A stretch of 64,000 bases of DNA. Source: Clostridium minihomine. GTDB taxonomy: Bacteria; Bacillota; Clostridia; Oscillospirales; Acutalibacteraceae. The translations under genes and the position numbers were made by a program. The notes under the pieces were generated by a model. The model was not told the DNA's origin, searched no databases, and saw only the letters and a list, made by a program, of their open reading frames with translations. Within the stretch, counting starts at the first letter, position 1. Each line of letters begins with the position of its first letter. The stretch lies in NCBI RefSeq assembly GCF_900240385.1, contig NZ_OEQH01000001.1:682001-746000 (forward strand), in the 5' to 3' direction. Below are positions 33,240 to 42,024 of the stretch, piece by piece.

Positions 33240-33286
33240 AAAAAGCAATGGCACTCCAAGAGAATCTTGAAGTGCCATTGCTTTTT
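33240..33286 (-). terminator. Rho-independent terminator, A/T-flanked
   Basis: AAAAAGCAATGGCACT / AGTGCCATTGCTTTTT, with an inner CAAG / CTTG extension. On the minus strand it would end the chemoreceptor transcript. Confidence 0.88.
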
Positions 33287-33482
33287 CCGTACCCTGTTTG
33301 CCGCGGGGTCACATCATATCCCTATGAACGAGACTCCTTGACTTCAGTTGGACTTTTTCACCGTGTTCAGTTTGCCTTGATCCCTCGGTTCACAAGTTGT
33401 CTTTGTGACCACCCGTATTTTGGCATAGGGGCGTTATTGTTTTTTGATATTGCCAACATCATAGAAAAGATTGTGTCTGTCG

Positions 33483-34850
33483 TTAAAAAACGGTGTCACC
33501 TGTGCGGTTCATGTCCTGCACTTCCTGAATAATCTTCTCAAAAATACGGATGATATTTTTCGAGAGATCCCGTGCCTCTTTTGCAGTATGCACGGCACGT
33601 TCTCGGTTGTTTTGATTGATGTGCTCAATCATTTGTTCACCCTTTTGATGTAACGTGTGATGATAAGCATCAATATCTTCCCACAGCTTTGTCAGCCTTG
33701 ACGCCGAAGGTTTGACTGCAAAATAGAAATGGCCGAATCCGCATTTATGTTCATCCGTTTGAATGGGGGTGATCTTCATGGCAAAGGCCATTTCCGATAC
33801 GGTTTCCACCCATTTGGTATGTGCACGAATTGCATCCTGAATGGTCACAATAAAGTCGTCGTTCGAAAGGGGATAGCTTCCATTGCTGACCAATTCCCCC
33901 GAAGAAACTGCCAGTTCGGTAATTCCCAATTCAATCCCTTTTACCGAATCTGAAATCTGATTGATGGAACGGCTGACAGAGTTTAGCTCTTCCGCTGAAT
34001 TTGCCAGGTTCTGCAGGTCGGCATTTACTGTTTCCAGTGCAATAGAAGTTTCTTGAAGCGCAGTGTTTACCTGTTCGCTGGCAGAAACAGCACCGGAAAT
34101 GCTTGAGGTAATTTGCTCAATTGAACCGGCGTTCTTTTCCATCATAGCGGTGACAGATTCTACATCTCCTCTCACTTGGCTGATGGAGTTTGACGTGTGG
34201 TCCACACTGGCCTGAGTTGTTTCCAGTGCCTGCCGTATTTCATGAAGCAGGTCATCAATGTTGGAAGTCAGCTCTTGCGTTGTATCAGACAGATTTTTAA
34301 TTTCCCCGGCAACGACACCGAAGCCTTTGCCAACTTCTCCGGCTCGGGCAGCCTCAATGGAAGCATTAAAGGACAGCAGTGTGGTCTGTGAAGAAATCTG
34401 ATTGATTCCGGCAACCACTTGGCTGATTTTTTGTACCACTTCGGCCAGGGTATGCATATTGTTTTGCATCTGCTCTGAAAAGGCCAACATTTCACTGTTT
34501 TTCTCGCCCACACTTTTCAGCAAACTGTTACTCTCCATGGTGTTCTGGTTCAGTGTGCTGGCTTCCTGCGCAATCTGATACAAAGTATGAGACAGCGATT
34601 CATTTGCGCTCACCACTTCTGTAGAAGATGTGGAAATTTCCTCTGCCGCAACGGCTGAATGGGATGACATGGAACTGATATTGCCAGAAGCTCCTTTTAC
34701 CTGATCACCGAAGAATGAAAGCTGTAAATCAAAGCTGCTGATTTGGGTCGCCGTTTGAAATATCTGTTTTAATATCTGCACTATTTTTTCGTTTTCCTGA
34801 CGAAGTGCAGATGCTTTTCCTGCACGATTGTTTTCTTTCTTTTGAAACAT
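33483..34850 (-). CDS. soluble chemoreceptor with C-terminal CZB zinc-binding domain
   Basis: 455 residues from ATG 34850 (AGGAAAGGTG upstream). No transmembrane helix. The signalling domain (about 40-310) has the hairpin tip ISSQTTLLSFNASIEAARAG followed by GKGFGVVAGEIKNLS. The C-terminus is a chemoreceptor zinc-binding (CZB) domain with the conserved ligand pattern: His in RAHTKWVE, Cys in DEHKCGFGHFY, and His in DAYHHTLH. CZB receptors sense zinc and, through zinc-thiolate oxidation, hypochlorous acid; this one would be a cytosolic sensor. It is monocistronic, ends at the terminator 33240-33286, and lies just outside the mobile element. Confidence 0.92.
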   Translation of the reverse strand: MFQKKENNRAGKASALRQENEKIVQILKQIFQTATQISSFDLQLSFFGDQVKGASGNISSMSSHSAVAAEEISTSSTEVVSANESLSHTLYQIAQEASTLNQNTMESNSLLKSVGEKNSEMLAFSEQMQNNMHTLAEVVQKISQVVAGINQISSQTTLLSFNASIEAARAGEVGKGFGVVAGEIKNLSDTTQELTSNIDDLLHEIRQALETTQASVDHTSNSISQVRGDVESVTAMMEKNAGSIEQITSSISGAVSASEQVNTALQETSIALETVNADLQNLANSAEELNSVSRSINQISDSVKGIELGITELAVSSGELVSNGSYPLSNDDFIVTIQDAIRAHTKWVETVSEMAFAMKITPIQTDEHKCGFGHFYFAVKPSASRLTKLWEDIDAYHHTLHQKGEQMIEHINQNNRERAVHTAKEARDLSKNIIRIFEKIIQEVQDMNRTGDTVF

Positions 34851-35427
34851 TATTTGAAACACCTTTCCTTTAATCAAGTAGAAAATTTTTGATCTGATGT
34901 GTGTGTCATTTCACATATGCAGAGCATGATGAACAGCCGCTATCCGTGAGCCGCCGCTTACAGGGGAGTTCAAAACACAGCTTGTCTGCCTGAGGGACAA
35001 GATTGGACTTTTTTCGGCAAATTTGTTGTATTTTCTCATGCATGTGTTTATATGCTCATTATATCTTACGCTTCTATTAAAAAGCAAGACATCTTCAATA
35101 TTGAAAGTCTGATCCACTGCAGGGAAACAACAGCGGTGCTTCTGAATCTCTAGTTGCAATAAGACCAAAAGGAAAGAGTTGGAAATATAGCTTCTATCTT
35201 TCTTTAAACAAAAATACTGCCAACAACAGTTCATTGATTTTTCGCTCCGATCAGAATACTTTTTCCGGAGACAAAAGACAATGCACTGATATAAAATAGA
35301 GATAAAAAACTCGTGTGAAATCTCTTTAATACTGGGGTTAGGCTCCCGTCAACACAGGGAAAAGTATTGATTTTTTGCCGGGTGGGTATTATAATAAAGA
35401 CAAGTCTTAAAATGGAGGGACTATAAA
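34851..35427. other. divergent intergenic region, CZB receptor / DUF1858 gene
   Basis: 577 bases. It contains the DUF1858 promoter (35367-35395) and a possible receptor promoter on the minus strand, TTGCTT (35082-35087), 18 bases, TATAAT (35058-35063), which would give a leader of about 200 bases. A hairpin CTTGTC / GACAAG lies in that leader. No gene is believable; the 107-codon minus-strand frame at 34911-35234 is Cys-rich noise. Confidence 0.5.
35367..35395 (+). promoter_or_regulatory. promoter of the DUF1858 gene
   Basis: TTGATT (35367-35372), 17-base spacer, TATAAT (35390-35395), 33 bases before the start codon. Confidence 0.78.
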
Positions 35428-35640
35428 ATGACAGAGATCACTAAAATTACGAAGGATACCGTGATTGGCGATATTCTTGACTTAGATCAATCCACCGCGC
35501 CCTTCTTTCTGGAGATGGGTATGCATTGCCTGGGCTGCCCGGCATCCCGCGGAGAAAGCATTCAGGAAGCCTGTATGGTACACGGTGTGGACCCTGATGC
35601 CCTGGTGGAAAAGCTGAATGCCCACCTGTCTTCGAAATAA
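35428..35640 (+). CDS. DUF1858 redox-disulfide domain protein
   Basis: 70 residues consisting of one DUF1858 domain (ITKDTVIGDILDLDQSTAPF and FLEMGMHCLGCPASRGESIQ). The C-L-G-C pair is the putative redox disulfide; such proteins occur with hybrid-cluster proteins in anaerobes and are presumed to take part in redox or nitrosative-stress chemistry. It has its own promoter and terminator. ATG follows TGGAGGG. The partner protein is not in this window. Confidence 0.92.
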   Translation: MTEITKITKDTVIGDILDLDQSTAPFFLEMGMHCLGCPASRGESIQEACMVHGVDPDALVEKLNAHLSSK

Positions 35641-35660
35641 GGATAAAGAGGCATAAGTGA

Positions 35661-35702
35661 AGAAATGCCGCCCGGCAATTTTGTCCGGGCGGTTCTTTTA
35701 TC
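35661..35702 (+). terminator. Rho-independent terminator of the DUF1858 gene
   Basis: GCCGCCCGG / CCGGGCGGT stem followed by TTCTTTTA. Confidence 0.85.
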
Positions 35703-35768
35703 TGGCAAAATGGCAGGGGAAGCTTTTGGGAAAAAGCGTGGCCATTTTGAAATCGGGGAGGGAATTTT

Positions 35769-36467
35769 GTGGGCAGACCATTGTTTCAGCTGGACCCAAG
35801 GCTTCAGCTATGCGCCGACTTTGTGCGCCCGGGTACAAAACTGGCAGATATCGGAACCGATCATGCCTATTTGCCTGTCTGGCTGAAAAAACAAGAGAAA
35901 ATTACATCCGCTGTGGCAGCGGATATTCATACCGGGCCATTGGAAAAGGCAAAGGAAAACATTCTCCGCTATCAAGCGCAAAATGTAACCGCCCGGCTTT
36001 CGGATGGGCTTTCCCAGATTCTTCCGCAGGAAGCGGACGATATTGTGATTGCCGGAATGGGCGGCGAATTGATAGCACGAATTTTATCTCAGGCTTTGTG
36101 GGTCAGGGAAGGGGACAGGCATTTGATTTTGCAGCCCATGACCTGTGCACAGGAACTCAGGGAGTATCTTCGGGAAAATGGGTTTGCCCTTCTTCGGGAA
36201 GAGGCAGTGGAGTCCCGGGCACATGTGTATACGGTAATGCTGGCCGTTTATTGTCCACAGAAGGCTGGGAACGATGATTTGTACCCGTATATCGGGGCAT
36301 TGCAGCCAAATACTGCGGCGGCGCGCCGTTACATGGCAAAACAAATCCAGTCTTTGCGCCGCCGTGGGCAAGGACTGAAAACAAAAAATCCAGAAAAATC
36401 CGAGCGGTTGCTGCAAACCGCAGATCGACTGGAAGCTGTGGCGAAAGAAAGGGAGGATCTGCTTTGA
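35769..36467 (+). CDS. trmK: tRNA (adenine-22-N1)-methyltransferase
   Basis: 232 residues. The SAM-binding motif KLADIGTDHAYLPVWL near residue 25, DIVIAGMGGELIARIL near 90 and LQPMTCAQELREYL near 118 are characteristic of TrmK, which methylates A22 in the tRNA D-loop. The C-terminal helical domain (about 165-232) is present. GTG start with GGGGAGGG upstream. It overlaps the nif3-like gene by four bases, and rqcH follows; the trmK-nif3 pairing is common in Firmicutes. Confidence 0.95.
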   Translation: MGRPLFQLDPRLQLCADFVRPGTKLADIGTDHAYLPVWLKKQEKITSAVAADIHTGPLEKAKENILRYQAQNVTARLSDGLSQILPQEADDIVIAGMGGELIARILSQALWVREGDRHLILQPMTCAQELREYLRENGFALLREEAVESRAHVYTVMLAVYCPQKAGNDDLYPYIGALQPNTAAARRYMAKQIQSLRRRGQGLKTKNPEKSERLLQTADRLEAVAKEREDLL

Positions 36468-37240
36468 AAACAGTTACCATAGGCGATATTTATGATTTTT
36501 TAAATGTTTGCGCACCTTTTGAAACAGCGATGGGATTTGACAATGTAGGCTTATTGGTGGGGGATCGAACTGTTCCGGTATCCACCGTGTTATTGGCTTT
36601 GGATATTACTCCCGGTGTGGTAGAAGAGGCGGCCCGCATGGGCGCAGAGCTGATCATTAGCCATCACCCGGTAATTTTTGAGCCGCTTCGGCGAATGACG
36701 GCAAATGAGGTTCCGTACCGTTTGGCGCACTATGGAATGAACGCTATTTGTGCTCATACCAATTTGGATTTAGCACCGGGCGGGGTAAATACCTGCCTGG
36801 CAGATGCTTTGGGTTTGCAGAATGTTCGAGGCCTGAAGCCCTATGGAAAAGACGGGCTCTGGGAAGGTTTAATTGGCGAACTTCCGCAGAAATACAGTGC
36901 CGGGGAGTTTGCTGCTTATGTGAAAGAAGTTCTTTCCTGCGGCGGGCTGAAATATGTGGATGGCGGAAAAGAAGTTCGTTTGGTTGCTTTGTGCGGAGGG
37001 GCAGGGGCAGATTTGCTGGAGGACGCCAAAGCTGCGGGAGCAGATGCGTTTGTCACAGCCGACACCAAGCATCATCAGCTGCTGATGGCCCAAAACATAG
37101 AGGTTACCTTGGTGGATGCAGGGCACTTTAACACAGAGGATGTGGTAATTCAGCCCTTGACCAGCAATTTGCAGGAGCAATTCCCCACAGTGCATTTTCA
37201 AAAATCAACGGTGTTGCGCGACCCTGCTCAATACCTGTAA
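36464..37240 (+). CDS. Nif3-like dinuclear metal centre protein (DUF34)
   Basis: 258 residues; TTG start overlapping the trmK stop. Metal-binding residues are visible in ELIISHHPVIFEPL, AICAHTNLDLAPGGVN and the C-terminal VDAGHFNTED, as in the hexameric YqfO/YbgI proteins. The biochemical role is not settled (proposed GTP cyclohydrolase-like or metal chaperone). The length is that of the short form, without the inserted PII-like domain of B. subtilis YqfO. Second gene of a three-gene operon. Confidence 0.93.
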   Translation: MKTVTIGDIYDFLNVCAPFETAMGFDNVGLLVGDRTVPVSTVLLALDITPGVVEEAARMGAELIISHHPVIFEPLRRMTANEVPYRLAHYGMNAICAHTNLDLAPGGVNTCLADALGLQNVRGLKPYGKDGLWEGLIGELPQKYSAGEFAAYVKEVLSCGGLKYVDGGKEVRLVALCGGAGADLLEDAKAAGADAFVTADTKHHQLLMAQNIEVTLVDAGHFNTEDVVIQPLTSNLQEQFPTVHFQKSTVLRDPAQYL

Positions 37241-37252
37241 GGAGGTGCCCCG

Positions 37253-38992
37253 ATGGCTTTAGATGGGGCTTTTTTAAAACATATATCCAGAGAGTTGGAA
37301 CAGGCGGCCCTTGGGGCAAGGGTAGAAAAAATCTATCAGCCCAACCGGGAAGAAATGGTCTTTCTGCTTCGCACCCGTACCGAACAATTTAAACTGCTGA
37401 TTTCTGCCCGGGCCAACAGCGCACGGATTCACTTTACGACTTCGGTGCCTGAAAATCCCAAACAGCCGCCCATGCTTTGTATGCTGTTGCGGAAAAGGCT
37501 TTCCGGTGCCCGTTTGGTGCAGATTCGTCAGCCACAGCTGGAACGGTTGCTGTGTTTGGATTTTGATGCCATCAATGAATTGGGCGATATGGTTCGTTTG
37601 ACGGTGGTTTCTGAAATCATGGGACGGTACAGCAATATTATCTTAGTGGATGAAAACGGAAAGATTGTAGATGCGTTAAAGCGCGTGGATGCGGAGATGA
37701 CATCGGAGCGCCTGGTTTTGCCCGGGATGCCATATGAACTGCCGCCGGCTCAGGGCAAGCTTTGTTTGCTGGAGACAGAGCCGCAGCAAATCATGGATGC
37801 TTTGCTGGCTCAGCCGAAGGATATGGAGCTTTCCAAAGGCCTGCTGTCGGTACTGCAAGGGGTTTCTCCCATTGTATGCCGAGAATTACAGCATCAAGCA
37901 GGCAGAGGGGACACAGTACTGATTCGTCAGATGACAGATGCCCAAAAGGAACGCCTCCTCTTTTTTATCACCCGATTAAAGGAAAAAATCACAGATGCTG
38001 CCGGCAAGCCCTTTTTGGTTTTGGGGTTCGAGAAAAAGCCGCTGGATTTTTCGTTTCTTCGCCCCGAGCAGTACGGCACATCCGCTGTTGTGCGGGAACA
38101 TGAAACCTTTTCTCAGCTTTTAGAAGCCTTTTATGAGGAACGGGACAGGGTGGATCGGATGCGTGTTCGGGAGCAGGATTTATTAAAGCACCTGACCACT
38201 TTGTCTGACCGTCTCAGCCGGAAGATCAATGCCCAGCGGGCGGAACTGGCTCAGTGTGCAGAACGGGATCAGCTCCGCATTTGCGGTGATTTGCTCAATG
38301 CCAATCTTTATCAGATGGAGCCAGGCATGTCCAGCATTGAACTGGAAAATTATTATGAGGAAAGTCTGCCAAAGCTGCGGATTCGGCTGGATCCGCGGCT
38401 TACGCCTTCGCAGAACGCTCAAAAGTATTATAAAGAATACCGCAAGGCGCGAACTGCCGAAGAAAAGCTGACCGAGCAAATTCAGCAGGCACAGCAGGAA
38501 CTGGAATATTTGGATACGGTCTTTGAAGAATTGAGCCGGGCAGTGACGGAACAGGATTTAATGGAAATCCGTCAGGAATTGCAGGAGCAGGGTTATGTGA
38601 AATCCCCCAGAGGAAAACACAAACCCGCCGCTGCTACTGCGCCGCTGGAATTTACTGTGTCGGGTGACTTTCGTGTTTTGGTTGGGCGCAATAATAAGCA
38701 AAATGATAAGTTGACGCTAAAAGTAGCCAATAACAATGATCTTTGGTTCCATACCAAAGAAATCCCCGGTTCTCACACCATTTTGGTAACTGACGGCCGT
38801 GAACCCACCGAGGCAGCTATTTTAGATGCCGCCCGGCTGGCCGCAGCACACAGCAGGGGGAAGGCTTCTTCTCAGGTTCCGGTGGATTATGCCCAGGTGC
38901 GCAACGTTCACAAGCCGGCTGGGGCAAAACCGGGCATGGTGATTTATGAAAAGTATCACACCCTTTATGTAACTCCCGATTCAGAAGAATAA
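37253..38992 (+). CDS. rqcH: ribosome quality control protein RqcH (NFACT family)
   Basis: 579 residues. NFACT-N (ISRELEQAALGARVEKIYQP from residue 10), helical middle and coiled coil (about 270-440), and NFACT-R near the C-terminus (DLWFHTKEIPGSHTILVTDG). RqcH binds obstructed 50S subunits and directs alanine tailing of stalled nascent chains; older annotations call it fibronectin-binding protein. ATG follows AAGGAGG. It is the last gene of the trmK operon; two hairpins follow. Confidence 0.95.
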   Translation: MALDGAFLKHISRELEQAALGARVEKIYQPNREEMVFLLRTRTEQFKLLISARANSARIHFTTSVPENPKQPPMLCMLLRKRLSGARLVQIRQPQLERLLCLDFDAINELGDMVRLTVVSEIMGRYSNIILVDENGKIVDALKRVDAEMTSERLVLPGMPYELPPAQGKLCLLETEPQQIMDALLAQPKDMELSKGLLSVLQGVSPIVCRELQHQAGRGDTVLIRQMTDAQKERLLFFITRLKEKITDAAGKPFLVLGFEKKPLDFSFLRPEQYGTSAVVREHETFSQLLEAFYEERDRVDRMRVREQDLLKHLTTLSDRLSRKINAQRAELAQCAERDQLRICGDLLNANLYQMEPGMSSIELENYYEESLPKLRIRLDPRLTPSQNAQKYYKEYRKARTAEEKLTEQIQQAQQELEYLDTVFEELSRAVTEQDLMEIRQELQEQGYVKSPRGKHKPAAATAPLEFTVSGDFRVLVGRNNKQNDKLTLKVANNNDLWFHTKEIPGSHTILVTDGREPTEAAILDAARLAAAHSRGKASSQVPVDYAQVRNVHKPAGAKPGMVIYEKYHTLYVTPDSEE

Positions 38993-39001
38993 ACAAATAA
39001 A

Positions 39002-39023
39002 CCCCGAAGCGCATGCTTCGGGG
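39002..39023 (+). terminator. hairpin after rqcH
   Basis: CCCCGAAGC-GCAT-GCTTCGGGG, without a T run; probably protects the transcript end or acts with the next terminator. Confidence 0.6.
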
Positions 39024-39043
39024 AATCGGAATATTTTGAAATT

Positions 39044-39075
39044 TGCCGTAGGATTTTATCGTCCTACGGCTTTTA
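39044..39075 (+). terminator. Rho-independent terminator of the trmK-nif3-rqcH operon
   Basis: GCCGTAGGA / TCCTACGGC followed by TTTTATTTT; about 50 bases downstream the oppositely oriented ABC operon ends. Confidence 0.82.
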
Positions 39076-39125
39076 TTTTCCGTTAGCGTTATAAGAACAG
39101 TTTCGAAATAGTATCTCAAATATCA

Positions 39126-39794
39126 TTATATTTTTAAGGCTTCAAAAATTTGTTTTTTCCATTGATAATAGACTTCTATTTGCTCTTTATCCGTTGCAAA
39201 TAAATCAAATTCAGATAATTGATTCCATTTTATCTTTTCTTTTTCCGGATCAATCACTTTCGTTTGTTTTGCATTTGAAATACGATACACACTAAACGCA
39301 GATTGATCTACAGGATAATAGTGTGAATTGTATAATTCGTTATGAGATGAAACTTTTTTCAATAACAAAAGATATTCGTTTTCTTGCTGCAATGGTATGT
39401 AGAAACCCGTATTTAAAATGAGAGAGTCATCCGGGTTTGTCGAATCATTTTCCATTATATCCGCTGCTTCTATCACGGTAATGGTTTTCTTATTTCGCTC
39501 TTTGTCACCCTTGTAAACTTCCGTTATCTGTACAGGAGTATAGAAGGCTTCATTGGTAACTTGCCTTGTGCCGGTGACAGAACACTTCACAATCAGATCC
39601 GCTTGCTGCATTCGTTCAGCGGCGGTATGAGAAGTGCTTTTATTTAAGACGTTTTCTAACTTATCATTGGATTGATAATTAAAATTTAGCATTCGGCTTT
39701 GCAAATCGTTTCGATAGGACATCCGCACGGTAAAAGCCGTTAGAAAACAGATCAGGATTAACAGGGTTGGAACCAAGTAATGTTGTCTTTTCAT
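39126..39794 (-). CDS. membrane-anchored extracytoplasmic protein of the ABC operon
   Basis: 222 residues. An N-terminal hydrophobic anchor (YLVPTLLILICFLTAFTV), then a soluble, charged outer domain (about 45-222) containing ADLIVKCSVTGTRQV and a C-terminal YYQWKKQIFEAL. I do not recognise a family; the layout resembles small extracytoplasmic partners of peptide-export or immunity ABC systems. It is the last gene of the five-gene operon, one base after the ATPase stop. ATG with GGAGGG upstream. Confidence 0.7.
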   Translation of the reverse strand: MKRQHYLVPTLLILICFLTAFTVRMSYRNDLQSRMLNFNYQSNDKLENVLNKSTSHTAAERMQQADLIVKCSVTGTRQVTNEAFYTPVQITEVYKGDKERNKKTITVIEAADIMENDSTNPDDSLILNTGFYIPLQQENEYLLLLKKVSSHNELYNSHYYPVDQSAFSVYRISNAKQTKVIDPEKEKIKWNQLSEFDLFATDKEQIEVYYQWKKQIFEALKI

Positions 39795-39795
39795 C

Positions 39796-40443
39796 TTACC
39801 GAGTTCCCTCCGTTTCTGTTAGGACACCATCGTTCATCTTATAAAATTTACTGCATAAGAGGGACAGATCTTCTTTATTATGGCTGGCAATGAATACCGT
39901 GGCACCCCTGGCAATTTCATCACGCACAACCGTTCTGATTAATTCAACTCCATTTTCATCCAAAGCATTTGTCGGCTCATCTAAAAGAATTAGGTTTGGT
40001 TTTTCCATAATGGCCTGCGCAACGCCAAGCCGCTGCTTCATTCCAAGAGAATATTTATCATAAGAGCGCTTATCGGCCGGATCAAGTCCTACCCGCGTCA
40101 TGGACTGTTTGATTTCTTGATCTGAAATTTGATTTTTTATCGAAGCCAAAGTTTTTAGATTTTCAAAGCCGGTATAATAAGGCCAGAACCCCACAGACTC
40201 GATGATTAAACCAAGACTTTCTGGGAATGAAATGTCTTTTCCAAGTGTTTTACCGAAAACAGTTACCGTTCCCTCTGTTGGGTGAATCAGCCCTGCGATT
40301 GCCCGCAGAAGCATAGATTTTCCGGAACCGTTATGTCCATATAAACCATATCCGATCCCTTGCTCTAAAGATAAATTGATATTTGATAGAATTGTTTTTC
40401 CCTTAATCACTTTAGACAGATTGTAAATTTCAACTGCCTTCAT
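39796..40443 (-). CDS. ABC transporter ATP-binding protein
   Basis: 215 residues from ATG 40443, eight bases after AAAGGAG. Walker A GHNGSGKSMLL, signature YSLGMKQRLGVAQ, Walker B LILLDEPTNALDE and the H-loop IASHNKED are all present, as in ATPases of ABC-2 and bacteriocin-immunity exporters (CcmA/BcrA-like). It should power the three membrane proteins encoded upstream. Substrate unknown. Confidence 0.92.
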   Translation of the reverse strand: MKAVEIYNLSKVIKGKTILSNINLSLEQGIGYGLYGHNGSGKSMLLRAIAGLIHPTEGTVTVFGKTLGKDISFPESLGLIIESVGFWPYYTGFENLKTLASIKNQISDQEIKQSMTRVGLDPADKRSYDKYSLGMKQRLGVAQAIMEKPNLILLDEPTNALDENGVELIRTVVRDEIARGATVFIASHNKEDLSLLCSKFYKMNDGVLTETEGTR

Positions 40444-40483
40444 CCGTTTCACTCCTTTTTTGATTGCAGGCTATACAATGATT

Positions 40484-41302
40484 TTACTCGGATTCTTTTA
40501 TCAGCTCCATCATGTCTTTTTTGAGAAAGAGCCGCCGATAAAATCGATAGCTGATGATGATAAAGACTGTTAATGCCAACAAAGAGTTCAACAATAAAAA
40601 TCCTTCGATAGAACCCGAGAAAGCAATTTCTGATTCGCTCATCATCATACGATCTGCATGCCATAGATACATTTGATTCGCTGGCAAAATGAAATATAAG
40701 ATAGGCCCTAATTTTAGATTTTGGTTTAATAAAAGAACAACAAGCACGGGGACGATATATAGAATCAGAATCCATAAAAAGCTGATGGTACTTCCGTTTT
40801 TCATGGATAAAATATTCTGAAGAAAAATAAATTCAAATAACGTCAGCATGTTTATCAAATACATAGGCAAAACAAGTTTTATAAAAGAAATAGATGTGAT
40901 ATGGGGAAGTGCAAAAATCGTTCCGATGAGATAGGCAAGGACAAAAAGCCACAAAGATAAAAACGCAGTTAAGAAAAATAATTGCAATGTTTTCTGAAAA
41001 AGCCACTTTTGCTTTTTGGCGGTACGCGGGAACACATAAACATAATGGATGGTGCATTCTGAACGGAATAGATTGGAATACATAAAAATAATAAATAAAT
41101 TCGGCACGAAAAACTGAATCAGTTCGATTCCATTGATTGACTGGAAAAGATGGACACCACCAAAAGTAAGAAGATAATAGGTTTCCATAGTTTGCTGGCT
41201 GTTTTTGCACAGAGTGGCATTGAAAAAGAATAAAAGCAAAAAAACAGCGCTTATCAAAAGATTGCGGTAAACAGTAAGCCGAAATAATCTGTAAATTTTC
41301 AT
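40484..41302 (-). CDS. membrane protein of the ABC operon (third permease)
   Basis: 272 residues with about six hydrophobic helices (NLLISAVFLLLFFFNATL at the N-terminus, LFFLTAFLSLWLFVLAYLIG in the middle, LLLNSLLALTVFIII near the end). ATGA overlap with the preceding gene makes it co-translated. No close family recognised; presumed permease by context. Confidence 0.75.
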   Translation of the reverse strand: MKIYRLFRLTVYRNLLISAVFLLLFFFNATLCKNSQQTMETYYLLTFGGVHLFQSINGIELIQFFVPNLFIIFMYSNLFRSECTIHYVYVFPRTAKKQKWLFQKTLQLFFLTAFLSLWLFVLAYLIGTIFALPHITSISFIKLVLPMYLINMLTLFEFIFLQNILSMKNGSTISFLWILILYIVPVLVVLLLNQNLKLGPILYFILPANQMYLWHADRMMMSESEIAFSGSIEGFLLLNSLLALTVFIIISYRFYRRLFLKKDMMELIKESE

Positions 41303-42024
41303 TCGAATACCACTTTCTGATTCTGATCTTGCTTCTTTAACACAATAAAGCCTAAAACGGTAAATACAAAAATCAAAGTAAGAACCATGACAAAAACAGG
41401 CCTATAAATTGCTACATCTTTCGGTCGAAGAGAGATGGCACAAATCATATAAATCTGAGGCAAACCCACATTAGCGGCAATATAATCGTATGCAAACAAT
41501 AGATAGGCACTGGCAAATCCTAAGATTGGCTTTTTAAAAATATTGCTCCAGAAAATAAATAAGATACAAAATAAGGTGAAGGCCAAAACCTGCAAAATAT
41601 AACTTTTCATGAAAAAGCTGCCATTCTCGATATATCGAAAAAATTGATGAAAAAATATGGCTCGCATTAACATCAGAAGATATAAAAAAGAAACAAATAA
41701 AATACTCTCGAGAAAAGAAATGCCAACTTGTACCATCCAGTAAGTACTGATTTTTTTGTATCGATAAATAATATTACTATTCTGAAAATAACGAAGATTA
41801 GGCTGCAAATAAATGGCATAGAGCGGCAGGATAAGAAACAGCGCTGCAAACCAGAAAAAGAAACCGGCGTAGTTTGCCAGATAAAATTTAGGGTTTGTTT
41901 CCCAAGAAGTGAGCGCCAAAATATTCGGATTAAAATATGCGAGAGAGGAATAGGTGAGAAGTAATAGGGCTACTATTTTGCTTTCTTTCGCATGAAAACG
42001 CATCTTAAAATAATAGCGTAACAT
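41299..42024 (-). CDS. membrane protein of the ABC operon (second permease)
   Basis: 241 residues, about six transmembrane helices, rich in Phe and Tyr (FFFWFAALFLILPLYAIYL; ILQVLAFTLFCILFIFW). The start codon directly follows the stop of the first permease gene. Presumed ABC permease by context only. Confidence 0.75.
   Translation of the reverse strand: MLRYYFKMRFHAKESKIVALLLLTYSSLAYFNPNILALTSWETNPKFYLANYAGFFFWFAALFLILPLYAIYLQPNLRYFQNSNIIYRYKKISTYWMVQVGISFLESILFVSFLYLLMLMRAIFFHQFFRYIENGSFFMKSYILQVLAFTLFCILFIFWSNIFKKPILGFASAYLLFAYDYIAANVGLPQIYMICAISLRPKDVAIYRPVFVMVLTLIFVFTVLGFIVLKKQDQNQKVVFE

Larger units (their letters stand above)
16780..33240. mobile_element. Tn4451-like integrative mobilizable element with defence cargo
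   Basis: About 16.5 kb. It carries a TnpX-type large serine recombinase at the left edge, a TnpW-like protein, MOBP-type relaxase, MobC and a RepA-like ATPase, then accessory genes and a six-gene restriction-like operon. There is no conjugation machinery (no VirB4, VirD4 or VirB6), so it would be mobilized in trans by a helper. The left edge is inferred from the recombinase stop next to a host terminator. The right edge is inferred to lie between the XRE gene (33145) and the chemoreceptor (33483), most likely near 33204-33240. Large serine recombinases leave only a 2-bp core, so the exact ends cannot be read from one copy. Confidence 0.75.
33146..33482. other. intergenic region at the right edge of the element
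   Basis: 337 bases: the XRE operator, a strong terminator (33240-33286), and an unexplained stretch 33290-33482. On the minus strand the latter folds as GGTCAC ... GTGACC with internal hairpins and twice repeats AACTGAA. No protein reading convinces. The element's right end most likely lies here. Confidence 0.5.

Noticed and set aside
16780-33428. CTATGCC at 16780-16786 and GGCATAG at 33422-33428 as terminal inverted repeats of the element
   Set aside because: A 7-base match over several hundred searched bases is not significant, and large serine recombinases do not need such repeats.
34911-35234. 107-codon minus-strand frame upstream of the CZB receptor
   Set aside because: Composition is not protein-like, there is no ribosome site, and it occupies the likely receptor promoter and leader.
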